From Fuerstiella sp. (GTDB taxonomy: Bacteria > Planctomycetota > Planctomycetia > Planctomycetales > Planctomycetaceae), in the NCBI GenBank assembly GCA_022843805.1, contig JALHMY010000055.1, forward strand, positions 1 through 60,913: a stretch of 60,913 nt of DNA, written 5' to 3'. Positions 1-8,145 of this stretch are shown piece after piece. The position numbers and the translations under genes are program-made. Position 1 is the stretch's first letter; each line of letters begins with the position of its first letter. The notes under the pieces were generated by a model that made no database searches, was not told where the DNA came from, and was given only the letters and a program-made list of their open reading frames with translations.

Positions 1-420
1 GACCAGCCCGGGTAGGTTTCGGCTGCCCTTTCGGGCAGCCTCACCGTTTTATGCCGCACGTTTGGGGACGTGAGGCGACTTAGTTCGTGAGCCCTGCGGC
101 TCACGCCGAGTACGAGTACGAAGCAAACCGCAGTACAGATTCCTGCCGAACAAACGCCCGCACCGGAGGCAGCTGTTGGGACGGTTTTGAAATCAATGTG
201 TCTCGGGTTAAGCGGCGGTGACCGCTATCTGTCGAGCAAGAGTTTGGCAGAAAAATTTCAGGGCAGAAAAATGAATCGCAGTTGATGACGGGTCGTTCAT
301 CAGGAGAATCGTGCTCGTGCTCGAAAGGAGCGTGATCACTCGGTGAATCCTGCGAACCGAGCGGGCTATTGAGTAAGTCGTTTAGGCGAGCGGCGAAATC
401 GCTTTTACCGAAAGGACGCG
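1..420. other. Intergenic stretch with hairpins, no gene seen
   Basis: I see no convincing coding frame here. The stretch holds two short perfect hairpins: GGCTGCCC/GGGCAGCC with a 4-nt loop at 21-40, and GTGAGCC/GGCTCAC with a 4-nt loop at 87-104. A GAGTACGAGTACGA direct repeat follows at about 108-121. The first hairpin is followed a few bases later by TTTT and could terminate a gene lying left of the window. The reading frame that opens at 369 only continues because the tandem repeat beginning at 421 happens to be open, so I do not call it a gene. Confidence 0.5.
21..40. terminator. Possible terminator hairpin
   Basis: A perfect 8-bp stem (GGCTGCCC/GGGCAGCC) with a TTTC loop is followed by TCACCGTTTT. 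The T-run is short and displaced, so this is a weak intrinsic-terminator candidate for a gene that would end left of the window. Confidence 0.35.
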
Positions 421-770
421 GCTCAGCAGGAGCTTCGCCCTCCCGTCTGCATCGCTTGCGGCTCAGCAGGAGCTTCGCCCTCCCGACTGCATCGCTTGCG
501 GCTCAGCAGGAGCTTCGCCCTCCCGACTGCATCGCTTGTGGCTCAGCAGGAGCTTCGCCCTCCCGACTGCATCGCTTGCGGCTCAGCAGGAGCTTCGCCC
601 TCCCGACTGCAGCGTTTGCGGCTCAGCAGGAGTTTCGCCCTCCCGTCTGCAGCGTTTGCGGCTCAGCAGGAGCTTCGCCCTCCCGACTGCATCGCTTGCG
701 GCTCAGCAGGAGTTTCGCCCTCCCGTCTGCATCGCTTGCGGCTCAGCAGTAGCTTCGTCCTCCCGTCACC
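421..770. repeat. 40-bp tandem repeat array (GCAGGAGC element), about 9 copies
   Basis: Unit starts fall exactly every 40 bp at 421, 461, 501, 541, 581, 621, 661, 701 and 741; the last copy is degenerate. Each unit has a 25-bp core that begins GGCTCAGCAGGAGC and ends GCCCTCCC (it starts one base before each listed position), followed by a 15-bp spacer similar to ACTGCATCGCTTGC. Differences between copies are single substitutions (A/T before CTGC, ATCG/AGCG, GAGCTT/GAGTTT). The array runs up to the stop codon of the isomerase-like gene at 766. The same core occurs at 26617-26984 and 59118-59142. Confidence 0.95.
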
Positions 771-1674
771 CGAGTTCGCTGCGGACTTTTTCCAGCAGGG
801 CTTTCGTCGCTTTAATACCGGCAAATTCATCCAGCTTCCCACCTTCATATTCAATGCCGACCCAGCCGCTGTATCCGGCGTCAAGGACGATCTTCATCAT
901 TTTGCGGTAATCGGTGCTGATCTCATTGCCCTCTTCATCGAAGTCATGGGATTTGGCACTGACCGCCTTTGCAAATGGCATCAGCTCGGTGACGCCTTTG
1001 TAACGATCATACATCTCATCCTTGCTGACCCGGAAGTTGCCAAAATCGGGCAGAGTGCCACATCCCGGATGATCGACACTTCGAATGACAGCCGCCAGCC
1101 ATTCACCATTCGACGAAAGACCTCCATGGTTCTCCACGATCACACTGATGTCATGCTGTGCACCGAATTCCGTCACTGCCCTCAGACCGTCGGCGGCTCG
1201 GAATATCTGATCCTGATAGCTGCCAGAACTGCCCGCGTTGACGCGAATCGCATGGCAACCCAGGACCTTTGCTGCTTCAACCCATTTGAAGTGATTCTGC
1301 ACAGCCTTGTTTCTTTCGCTCAGTTTTGCGTCTCCCAGCTGGCCTTCACCATCAATCATAATCAGCAGCTGTTTCACCCCGGCATCAGCCGCTCTCTTGT
1401 TCATTTCTTTCAGATAAGCACTGTCGTTTGCCTTATCCTTAAAAAACTGATTGACATACTCAACCGCCTCGATACCAAATTCGTTCTTCGTCGTGGCAGC
1501 AAAGTCCAGATTGTTCAGCTTTCCACTGTTCAGCGTTCGATGGAGTGACCACTGTGCCAGCGAGATTTTGAACTTCGGCTCGGCGGAGACTGCTGAGGCG
1601 GCGGCGGATCGGAGAAAAGTCGTGGCAGCGGCAGTAGCCGCCAGAAACGATCGGCGTGAGACGGCTGAATTCAT
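766..1674 (-). CDS. Sugar phosphate isomerase/epimerase (TIM-barrel), twin-arginine leader
   Basis: The 302-residue product opens with [12 protein letters not shown], a twin-arginine signal sequence, followed by an Ala-rich segment, so it is probably exported folded. The rest reads as an AP-endonuclease-2-type TIM barrel (hydroxypyruvate isomerase/IolE-like): [13 protein letters not shown] near the start, VIVENHGG in the middle, [13 protein letters not shown], and WVGIEYEGG near the end. These Glu, His and Asp positions fit the divalent metal site of the family. I chose the ATG at 1674 because GGAG lies just upstream and the twin-arginine motif follows at once; a longer frame back to 1767 adds unrelated residues. 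The substrate cannot be told from sequence. It is transcribed divergently from the SDR gene, and its stop codon meets the 40-bp repeat array. Confidence 0.88.
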   Translation of the reverse strand: MNSAVSRRSFLAATAAATTFLRSAAASAVSAEPKFKISLAQWSLHRTLNSGKLNNLDFAATTKNEFGIEAVEYVNQFFKDKANDSAYLKEMNKRAADAGVKQLLIMIDGEGQLGDAKLSERNKAVQNHFKWVEAAKVLGCHAIRVNAGSSGSYQDQIFRAADGLRAVTEFGAQHDISVIVENHGGLSSNGEWLAAVIRSVDHPGCGTLPDFGNFRVSKDEMYDRYKGVTELMPFAKAVSAKSHDFDEEGNEISTDYRKMMKIVLDAGYSGWVGIEYEGGKLDEFAGIKATKALLEKVRSELG

Positions 1675-1785
1675 AACAGAGGAACTCCGAATAATGTATT
1701 CTCGTTGAACAGGCACCAGATGGTCACAAACTATAGTGTTTTCCTGTACAAGTCTCAATTCCTGCAACCTTCCTTAATTCCGGTG

Positions 1786-2721
1786 ATGATTGAAATGAGC
1801 ACTGACAGAACAGGATTGCCTGATTCACCAGCCACATTCACGGCACTGATTGTCGGCTGCGGATACCTCGGGCAGCGGATTGCCAGGCTTTGGGTGAGAC
1901 GCGGTTTGAAGGTTTATGCGCTGACCCGCAGCCAGTCAAAAGCCGACGTTCTTTCCGAGGCTGGCATCTGTCCTGTCGTCGGCAATCTGGCGGATCGGAG
2001 GTCGCTCGGGGAATTGCCTGCCGCGGATGTCATTGTCTGGGCGGTCGGCTTTGAAAGATCTGCAGGAACGGCCAGGGAATCTGTGTGGATCGATGGTCTT
2101 GCAAATATCATTGGTTCATTGAACGCAACCTCTGCCCCGCGTCGATTTCTTTATGTCTCCAGCACTGGTGTTTACGGTGATGCTGCGGGTGAGGTTGTTT
2201 CTGAGTCGACAGCGCCGAATCCGATCACTGAAGGCGGGATTGTTGGCTGGCAGGCCGAACAGAAGCTGCGTCAGCTCGCGGAGCAGCGAATGCCGAAGAT
2301 GGAAGTCGTTGTACTGCGAATGGCAGGCATCTACGGTCCGGAACGACTGCTTCGGCGGACGGCCGATCTTAAGGCCGGGGTGCCGATCAGCGCTGCTCCT
2401 GATGACTGGCTCAATCTGATTCATGTGGAAGACGCCGCGCGGATGGTGGATATCGCGGCTTCCGCAGTCGTGTTTCCCCCGCTGATTAATGTTGTCAATA
2501 AAGGGACGCTCAGCCGACGGCAGTACTACTCCCGCCTGTCACAGCTGGTGGGCGGACCGCCCCCGGTATTCGGCGATGCGACCACTGCTTCTTCACGCAC
2601 AGGAAGTGGTAACAAACGGGTGATTAGTGAACTTCGCGATTCACTTGCAGCGGAGTTTCTTTACGATGATGTGAGCTCAGGGTTGCGACAGGCGGTTGAA
2701 GAAAGCAGCAAGTCAGTCTGA
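1786..2721 (+). CDS. NAD(P)-dependent epimerase/dehydratase, extended-SDR-like
   Basis: The product of about 311 residues starts with a Rossmann dinucleotide-binding loop, IVGCGYLGQRIA, near residue 20. It continues with features of the YeeZ-like extended SDR group: a VIVWAVGF strand, FLYVSSTGVYGDA (the Ser and Tyr positions of the SDR active site), VVLRMAGIYGPER, and NLIHVEDAARMV. The family acts on nucleotide sugars or related substrates; nothing here identifies the substrate. The start is uncertain: ATGs at 1786 and 1795 both precede the Rossmann strand and neither has a strong ribosome-binding site, while the upstream ATG at 1705 would add a poorly conserved tail. It is convergent with the PaiB-like gene. 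Confidence 0.85.
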   Translation: MIEMSTDRTGLPDSPATFTALIVGCGYLGQRIARLWVRRGLKVYALTRSQSKADVLSEAGICPVVGNLADRRSLGELPAADVIVWAVGFERSAGTARESVWIDGLANIIGSLNATSAPRRFLYVSSTGVYGDAAGEVVSESTAPNPITEGGIVGWQAEQKLRQLAEQRMPKMEVVVLRMAGIYGPERLLRRTADLKAGVPISAAPDDWLNLIHVEDAARMVDIAASAVVFPPLINVVNKGTLSRRQYYSRLSQLVGGPPPVFGDATTASSRTGSGNKRVISELRDSLAAEFLYDDVSSGLRQAVEESSKSV

Positions 2722-2733
2722 CATCACTCTGTT

Positions 2734-2747
2734 ACTTCGCGCGAAGT
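2734..2747. terminator. Palindrome between convergent genes
   Basis: ACTTCGCGCGAAGT is a perfect 14-bp palindrome between the stop codons of two convergent genes (2721 and 2790), followed by CTTT. It is a candidate for weak bidirectional termination. Confidence 0.4.
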
Positions 2748-2789
2748 CTTTCTGCCAGAGCCGTTATTTGATGCGGGTGCAGAAAACTG

Positions 2790-3434
2790 TCAGGCGCGTT
2801 GCGGAGGATTTTGCATCAGTCGAGCGATTTCCAGATCATCCGGAGTTCCTCTCTGCAGTAACCCTTCGATTGTGCCCTGGCGGCGTTCGTCCGGGTGATG
2901 CTGATTCAGTTTCCAGCAACCCTCCATGCGATCGACCGTCATTCGCAGCCCAACAATGGCGTTTGTCAGCTGTCGCAGATATCCGGCATCAGTCGAATCC
3001 GCAGACCAGGGCTTTGCTGATCTGCTTTCGTAAAGAGTCACCGCATTTCGGACCAGTTCCTCGAGCTGCTCTGGTTCCTGCTGGATCTCAAGACGTCCGG
3101 AGATATGCACGGCCAGATAATTCCATGTGGGAACGACGTTTTTGTCGCCATACCACGAAGGGGAAATATAGGCGTGAGGGCCGTGGAAGACGGCGAGTGC
3201 AGGGCGTCCGGAGGCGACCTTCCACTGGGGATTCGCTCGGGCAACGTGGCCTGTCAGAAACATTGTCCCGTCGGACTCAACAGTCAGCAGCATGGGCAGA
3301 TGAGTGGCCAGAGGGGGGTGATCCGACTGGCCATCCGTCGTTACCAGAATTGCGAAGCTGTATTTATGAATAAATTCCCGGAGCACTTCCGGATCCGTCA
3401 CGGAATACGCTGATGGAATATACAACGGGATCAC
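2790..3434 (-). CDS. PaiB-like FMN-binding family protein
   Basis: The 214-residue product matches the PaiB family (named for a Bacillus negative regulator of sporulation and protease genes; fold of FMN-binding split barrels). Visible family features are YIPSAY at the N-terminus, FAILVT, HLPMLL, LTGHVARANPQW, VFHGPHAYISPSWY, VPTWNYLAVH and a C-terminal GLRMTVDRMEGCWKLNQ, all in the usual order. Length equals the family norm (about 200-215). The start codon is GTG. No cofactor or DNA binding can be proved from sequence; flavin binding and a regulatory or detoxifying role are inferred from the family. An acetyltransferase gene lies just upstream on the same strand, which recalls the paiA-paiB pairing in Bacillus. 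Confidence 0.88.
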   Translation of the reverse strand: MIPLYIPSAYSVTDPEVLREFIHKYSFAILVTTDGQSDHPPLATHLPMLLTVESDGTMFLTGHVARANPQWKVASGRPALAVFHGPHAYISPSWYGDKNVVPTWNYLAVHISGRLEIQQEPEQLEELVRNAVTLYESRSAKPWSADSTDAGYLRQLTNAIVGLRMTVDRMEGCWKLNQHHPDERRQGTIEGLLQRGTPDDLEIARLMQNPPQRA

Positions 3435-3458
3435 TCCGGCTCGAAAACCTGGAAATTG

Positions 3459-3875
3459 TCACGACGCCGGAGCAATCATCCAGCAGGAATGATGTGGAAG
3501 CAATCCAACGTGCGGATAATAAGACTCGGCCGCCGGTGCTGCCAGCAGAATGAGTCGCGTATTCGTTCCGGCAAGTTCATGAGTCATCAGCATTAACCGT
3601 CGACCAATTCCCTGCCTCTGAAAATCCACATCGACTGCAAGATCAGACAAATAGGTGCAGAATGCAAAGTCAGAAATCGCCCGACTGACCCCAACCAGGC
3701 GTTCTGCAATACGAGCTGTCACAATAATGTCAGCGTGTCGCAGCATCTTTTCAATCCGAGCCGCATCTTCAACGGGTCGGCGTTCAGACAGAGTGGATCG
3801 GTGCAGCAGGTCGATAAACTCGGCAGATCCCAGTTGCGGTTCGGACTGAAAAACAGGCGTCATCGGTTCACACAT
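3459..3875 (-). CDS. GNAT-family N-acetyltransferase
   Basis: About 138 residues with the core of the GNAT fold: [18 protein letters not shown], then [21 protein letters not shown], which carries the acetyl-CoA pyrophosphate-binding R/Q-x-x-G-x-G loop, and a C-terminal [16 protein letters not shown] typical of the AAC/ElaA-like branch. The acceptor is unknown. The frame opens with TTG at 3884, but ATG at 3875 has AGGGA at suitable spacing; ATG at 3863 is also possible. It lies 24 bp from the PaiB-like gene and 24 bp from the DUF1559 gene, all on the minus strand, so the three may be co-transcribed. The PaiA-like pairing with PaiB is suggestive but not proof of function. Confidence 0.85.
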   Translation of the reverse strand: MCEPMTPVFQSEPQLGSAEFIDLLHRSTLSERRPVEDAARIEKMLRHADIIVTARIAERLVGVSRAISDFAFCTYLSDLAVDVDFQRQGIGRRLMLMTHELAGTNTRLILLAAPAAESYYPHVGLLPHHSCWMIAPAS

Positions 3876-3899
3876 TCCCGGCAATCCCTGACGGAATCG

Positions 3900-4826
3900 T
3901 CAAAATTCTCCGGGCACTTCACCCCCGCGAATGGTTGCAAGTCCCTGGTAGACACCTGAATCAATACTCTCTGAGATAAAACGAACGGAGCCGTCGCCAA
4001 GGCAAAACTGTGCTCCGCCAACATGTCGACTGCTGAAGTCATCAAAGTGAGTGTTGGGATGATTGGGCGTATGATCGGCCGACCCGCAAACTCTCTGGAA
4101 TGCCTCTTCGCCCTCGGCAATCATTCCTGGCCACGTTGTATACCAGTCCAGTTCCGTGTTTGTTCGTCGCTCGCCAACCATAAAGGTATTGCTTGTGCCA
4201 TCTGTGATGTCGCGAAAATTCACTTTACTGTTGTGATAGAACACGCCGTTCCCCTGACACTGACCGTTGGTCATTACGGGCAGGTCCCCGGGTGAATTTT
4301 CACAGCCGTCCAGTTCCTCTGTGCCAAAACAGCCGATGTAGTTGGCGATCGGAAGCTGAGCGAGCACAGTTGTACCGCCTTCTTCCACAATGTCGAAGTA
4401 CAGAGGCTGGGGATCTGACGGACATTTGTAAGAGGGAATCTGCACACTGAGAAAACGGGCATTCGCAGGATCGGTCAGTGGCAGCCGGGAGTCGAAAAGT
4501 TCATAAGTGTTCTTCTGATCCAGATGCGGCAGGATCATGGCGGCCCATCCGACTCCGCTGGTTCCCTCGTGAGCACTGTGCCGCCTGTTTTCGTCCACGG
4601 CAATCCAGCCCGGGGGCATAGTGTTGGCGACGTCATGATAGTTATGAAGCGCCAGTCCGATCTGCTTAAGATTGTTGCGGCACTGAGTGCGTCGCGCTGC
4701 TTCACGAGCCTGTTGAACGGCCGGCAGCAGAAGGGCAATCAGGACCGCAATGATTGCGATGACGACCAGAAGTTCGATGAGCGTAAAGCCCCGCTGACGC
4801 AGTGGAGTAGAACGGGAAACAGACAT
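3900..4826 (-). CDS. DUF1559 domain protein with type II secretion/prepilin leader
   Basis: The 308-residue product begins with a classic prepilin cleavage/methylation motif, [20 protein letters not shown], whose Gly-Phe-Thr-Leu-Ile-Glu gives a processing site and the conserved Glu+5. This is followed by [33 protein letters not shown], the hallmark of the DUF1559 pseudopilin-like family expanded in planctomycetes. The C-terminus has [22 protein letters not shown], the typical H-x-G-G-x-x-F-x-x-x-D-G-S box. The ATG at 4826 is preceded by GGTGAGG; an upstream in-frame extension to 5030 is rejected because the leader must be near the N-terminus. Role is unknown; an extracellular fibre or surface assembly is inferred from the leader. 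Confidence 0.95.
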   Translation of the reverse strand: MSVSRSTPLRQRGFTLIELLVVIAIIAVLIALLLPAVQQAREAARRTQCRNNLKQIGLALHNYHDVANTMPPGWIAVDENRRHSAHEGTSGVGWAAMILPHLDQKNTYELFDSRLPLTDPANARFLSVQIPSYKCPSDPQPLYFDIVEEGGTTVLAQLPIANYIGCFGTEELDGCENSPGDLPVMTNGQCQGNGVFYHNSKVNFRDITDGTSNTFMVGERRTNTELDWYTTWPGMIAEGEEAFQRVCGSADHTPNHPNTHFDDFSSRHVGGAQFCLGDGSVRFISESIDSGVYQGLATIRGGEVPGEF

Positions 4827-4995
4827 GACAGATACCTCACCAGCCGCGCCGGAGTTGGCAGCCGGAAAAAAATCGAAGTGAGATTTGAACCTCGTCCCTC
4901 GCTTCGGGAAACGGGACTGAGTTTCAGAAGTGCAGCTTGAAACTTGCTGCATACGAGAAGAGCGGACAGCATTCAGGCGATCAGCATTCAGATGA

Positions 4996-5556
4996 TCAGG
5001 CAACTGCTTGCTGAGGCGGTCCACGCGCATTTGAAATCAGCGGGTCGCTGCTCACAACGAATTCATCACTGCACGGCGGCAAATCGATTGTTCCCGTCGG
5101 AACAGGAATTTCGATTTCCGGCATAGCAGGAGCACACTGGGCAAGAATCAGACAGATTCCGCAATCGCCACTTCGATGAGGCAAAGGGCCTGCATCGTCA
5201 GGGGTGGACTTCTCCGAAGCATCAGCGTTCGAAGTGCATTCAGGTGAAAGTGCCCGTTCATTGCGCTGACAATGAGCGGCAGACCACGGGCAATCGTCGA
5301 TGCTGCGATCCGAACATGCGGAGTTCGAGCATGCAGAATCCGAACAAACAGCATCAGCACAAACCATTCTGCAGCAGTCGGAACCATTTCCGGAACCATG
5401 AGTGTGAACGTGCAGAATTTTTCCCGGCAATGCGGCCGTAAGAATTGCTGCCAGGGCAACAAGTCTGACGAAGAGCGATGTCTGTGCGGCACTGGGGAGC
5501 AAACGTTTGTCCTGACAAAAGCATGGGGTGCGAGGTGAGGCGTTCCGGAGCTTCAA
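4996..5556 (-). CDS. Cys/His-rich small exported protein, DUF2946-like
   Basis: The frame gives 186 residues with a hydrophobic N-terminal segment ([14 protein letters not shown]), then HVHTHG, a Cys-rich central stretch with repeated C-x-D/N-S-A-C spacing, and [12 protein letters not shown] towards the C-terminus followed by a Pro-rich tail. The CxxC and HxHxH motifs suggest metal binding, as in the loosely defined DUF2946-like proteins; this is inference. The only in-frame start before the hydrophobic segment is TTG at 5556, with AGG close by. It is upstream of and co-oriented with the DUF1559 gene. I rate this a probable but not certain gene. Confidence 0.55.
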   Translation of the reverse strand: MKLRNASPRTPCFCQDKRLLPSAAQTSLFVRLVALAAILTAALPGKILHVHTHGSGNGSDCCRMVCADAVCSDSACSNSACSDRSIDDCPWSAAHCQRNERALSPECTSNADASEKSTPDDAGPLPHRSGDCGICLILAQCAPAMPEIEIPVPTGTIDLPPCSDEFVVSSDPLISNARGPPQQAVA

Positions 5557-5995
5557 ACCTGTGCTGATGGAACGACTGATTGTTGCACATTACTATCCGA
5601 AGTCACGAAAAATCATCAGGTACTACGATTTCCCTCGCGAATTCCGCAAAATGTATAATCGTGTTTGTCCGCAGTTTCCATGGAATTCGTTTCCCTGTTC
5701 CAGTCGTTTGAAACCGAATTCGTCAGTCACGAAAGCCGAGTTTCTTTGGTCCGGCGGGCTTTTCCAGGGCGGGTGAAGGTTTTCCGCATCAAAGTTGACG
5801 AACCGTTGAGTTCCTGCAACAGAATTTGTATTGTCCGGCCTGGATGGATGTCCACTTTCCCAGAGATGAGCGTTTAGGGCCGGGTTTTTCAGCGAAGAAA
5901 TCAGTGATGTGTCTCGAGTTTCCTGAATCGCTGTTTTCCTGAATCGCTGTGGCTGTTTTCAATGCTGTGTTGATCTGTGTGACGTTTCAAACTGG
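5557..5995. other. Intergenic region, no gene seen
   Basis: This 439-bp stretch separates the minus-strand Cys-rich gene from the plus-strand signalling genes and should contain divergent promoters. I find no convincing coding frame. A 15-bp direct repeat, TTTCCTGAATCGCTG, occurs twice near 5919-5949, just before the start of the RsbW-like gene. Confidence 0.5.
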
Positions 5996-6919
5996 ATGAT
6001 CAGACCAATGCAGATCCTCATTGTTTCACACCAGACTGATCTGTTTCAGGAAGTTCAGGACACGTGTCGTCGCCTGTTTGCACAGTGCGTCATCACACAC
6101 AGCACTGATGAAGGCTGGGACGAAGCAGGAATTGAAGACCGCAGATTCCCGCGATGGATCATCATCGACGCTGCTATCGCTGCTCGCACAATTGGTCGGG
6201 CGGAACTGAATTTCGCAGCTGACTCATGGGTCGCCAGTCGGTTTATTGCAGGTGGTGATGGCGGGCTGAGCACGCCGTGGGAGCTGTTCTCGCGTTCAGA
6301 TTTCCCGTTAAGAGCGCAGCAGGTTGCGATGGGGTGTGATCAGGAATCGGAGTTTCGGGAACAGACGCTGCTGGCGTCAGCACATTTGAGAGTTACCGAC
6401 TTTTGCCTGCGGACCCGATGTTCGCTCATTCCGCTCATTCGTGACAGGCTTTTGAAGAGTATTGAAGACTTCATGCTGGCACCGGAAGCCGTGCAGAAGC
6501 AGTTTTGTATGGCTCTGGATGAGGCCCTCGCCAATGCCTTTTACCACGGCAACCTGGAGTTGTGTTCGCTTTTGAAGGAGGACGGCTCGAATCGCTTCCG
6601 GCTGCTCGCTGCGGAACGCGAAAATCTGCAGCCATGGTCCGGGCGCTGCGTCAGAGTGACTGAAATTGCTGCCAGTTTTGGCTTGTGGATCACCATTCAG
6701 GATGAAGGACGCGGGTTCGACGTTGCGGCTGCACTGGAACGTGCCAACGATCCGGAAAACCTGCTGTCGAGTGGACGGGGTTTACTGATGATGCAGGCCT
6801 TTGCGGACGAACTCTTCTTCAATACCGCCGGTAATCAGGTCACGCTGGTCCTCTATTCACGCACTCCCGGGACCAGAATTAACCGATCTTCGTGCCAGTC
6901 AGATATGGCGTCCGCCTGA
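5996..6919 (+). CDS. RsbW-like ATP-binding protein with receiver-like N-terminus
   Basis: The 307-residue product has an N-terminal part that begins MQILIVSHQTDLFQEVQDT, like the first strand and helix of a response-regulator receiver, but lacks a clear acidic phospho-acceptor pocket. The C-terminal half is a GHKL/HATPase_c_2 domain of the RsbW anti-sigma kinase type: ALDEALANAFYHGNLEL (N-box), ITIQDEGRGFDVAAAL (G1 box) and SSGRGLLMMQAFADEL (G2 box). Such proteins phosphorylate anti-anti-sigma (STAS) proteins or act as partner-switch kinases; no STAS gene is present here. The next gene is an FHA-GGDEF protein 141 bp downstream on the same strand, so both may belong to one signalling unit. The start may also be the ATG at 6008. 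Confidence 0.85.
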   Translation: MIRPMQILIVSHQTDLFQEVQDTCRRLFAQCVITHSTDEGWDEAGIEDRRFPRWIIIDAAIAARTIGRAELNFAADSWVASRFIAGGDGGLSTPWELFSRSDFPLRAQQVAMGCDQESEFREQTLLASAHLRVTDFCLRTRCSLIPLIRDRLLKSIEDFMLAPEAVQKQFCMALDEALANAFYHGNLELCSLLKEDGSNRFRLLAAERENLQPWSGRCVRVTEIAASFGLWITIQDEGRGFDVAAALERANDPENLLSSGRGLLMMQAFADELFFNTAGNQVTLVLYSRTPGTRINRSSCQSDMASA

Positions 6920-7060
6920 TTTATTGCACAGACGAGAACGCAGGCCACTCAATTTCTGTCATCCGCCGCGTTGAGCACGATTTCCTGACATACACTTCAG
7001 CAGGCAAAAGCCTGTTGGAAGTTATTTCGCAGAAAATCCGGCCTGTACGGACGTGTCGCA

Positions 7061-7996
7061 ATGATGGCGGTTGCTGAAATTCTTAAGCCACATTCACTGA
7101 CGGCGACCAGTCCAGCATGTTTTCAGCTGCTTCAGTCACAGAGAGTCACATCGGGACGAGGCTGCCTTCTGCAGATTTATCCGGCTCGGGCGAGCTCGGA
7201 AATGATCCGACTTGAAGCTCGTCGCACAGTGATTGGACGAGATCTTTCCTGCGATGTGACGCTGGATGATAAAGCTGCTTCCCGACATCATGCTCTCATC
7301 GAAGGTGACGAACATGGCTACGTGCTTGTTGACCTTGGAAGCACGAACGGTACATGGATTGATGATCGAATTGCCAGAGACTGGCGACGTCTGACAGGTG
7401 GTGAGCTGATTCGAATGGGCGGCACCATCTTTAAGTTCATGTCTGCCATTGATGAAGAGGCACAGTACCATGCCGTCGTCCATGAGCTGATGACGCGGGA
7501 TCCGCTGACAAACACGTTCAACCGTGCTTACCTGCTTCCTGCACTGGAAAAGATGCTGCTGAACAGCAGTCACACTGGCACTCCAATGTCGGTCATCCTG
7601 CTGGATATTGATTTCTTTAAGAAAATCAATGACGCTCACGGTCATCTGGCCGGGGATGAAGTGCTGCGAATCTTCTGTGAACGCATTCGGGTCTGCCTGA
7701 GAAGCAGCGACATTCTTGCGAGGCTTGGAGGAGAAGAATTTGTCGTTGTGACTCCATCGGTTCAGCGACAGGAAGCCCGTCAGCTGGCCGAACGGCTCCG
7801 TCTGACTGTCGCGTCCACTCCATTTCAAACTCAGGCCGGTCTGCTTCCTGTTACCTGTAGTCTGGGTGTCAGCTGGACGGATGGCACTCTGTTTCACAGC
7901 GTGGACGCGTTTCTTGGAAATGCGGACCGCTGGCTTTATACTGCAAAAAACTCGGGACGTAATCGGGTTCGAGGCCCGGCAGACTGTGATGCCTGA
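7061..7996 (+). CDS. FHA-GGDEF diguanylate cyclase
   Basis: The 311-residue soluble protein joins an FHA domain to a GGDEF domain. The FHA part (about residues 45-120) shows VIGRD, ASRHHALI and DLGSTNGTWIDD, the phosphothreonine-binding signature. The GGDEF domain (about 150-305) starts with DPLTNTFNRAYL and DIDFFKKINDAHGHLAGD, and has GGEEF at residues 223-227, an active-site variant compatible with c-di-GMP synthesis. RSSD at 214-217 is the RxxD product-inhibition site at the right distance. The predicted role is cytoplasmic c-di-GMP synthesis controlled by phosphothreonine recognition. A small Ser/Thr kinase at 10272 is a possible phosphate donor in the neighbourhood, but that link is inference. 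Confidence 0.95.
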   Translation: MMAVAEILKPHSLTATSPACFQLLQSQRVTSGRGCLLQIYPARASSEMIRLEARRTVIGRDLSCDVTLDDKAASRHHALIEGDEHGYVLVDLGSTNGTWIDDRIARDWRRLTGGELIRMGGTIFKFMSAIDEEAQYHAVVHELMTRDPLTNTFNRAYLLPALEKMLLNSSHTGTPMSVILLDIDFFKKINDAHGHLAGDEVLRIFCERIRVCLRSSDILARLGGEEFVVVTPSVQRQEARQLAERLRLTVASTPFQTQAGLLPVTCSLGVSWTDGTLFHSVDAFLGNADRWLYTAKNSGRNRVRGPADCDA

Positions 7997-8145
7997 AGAA
8001 TGATCAGCGTGGCTGCCAAAGACGTTTGAATGCGAGGCTCTGTTCAGCGATGCTTCTGACCGGCCCGCAGCGGCGCTAAGACCTGTGTCAACTGCAACCA
8101 CAGTCCGCTCGGAACGCTTACCAGTCGAACTCCGGAGCAACTTCA

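Noticed and set aside
369..1548. Plus-strand frames across the 40-bp array and the isomerase gene
   Set aside because: They translate the repeat or the antisense of the isomerase gene; no start signal or family match.
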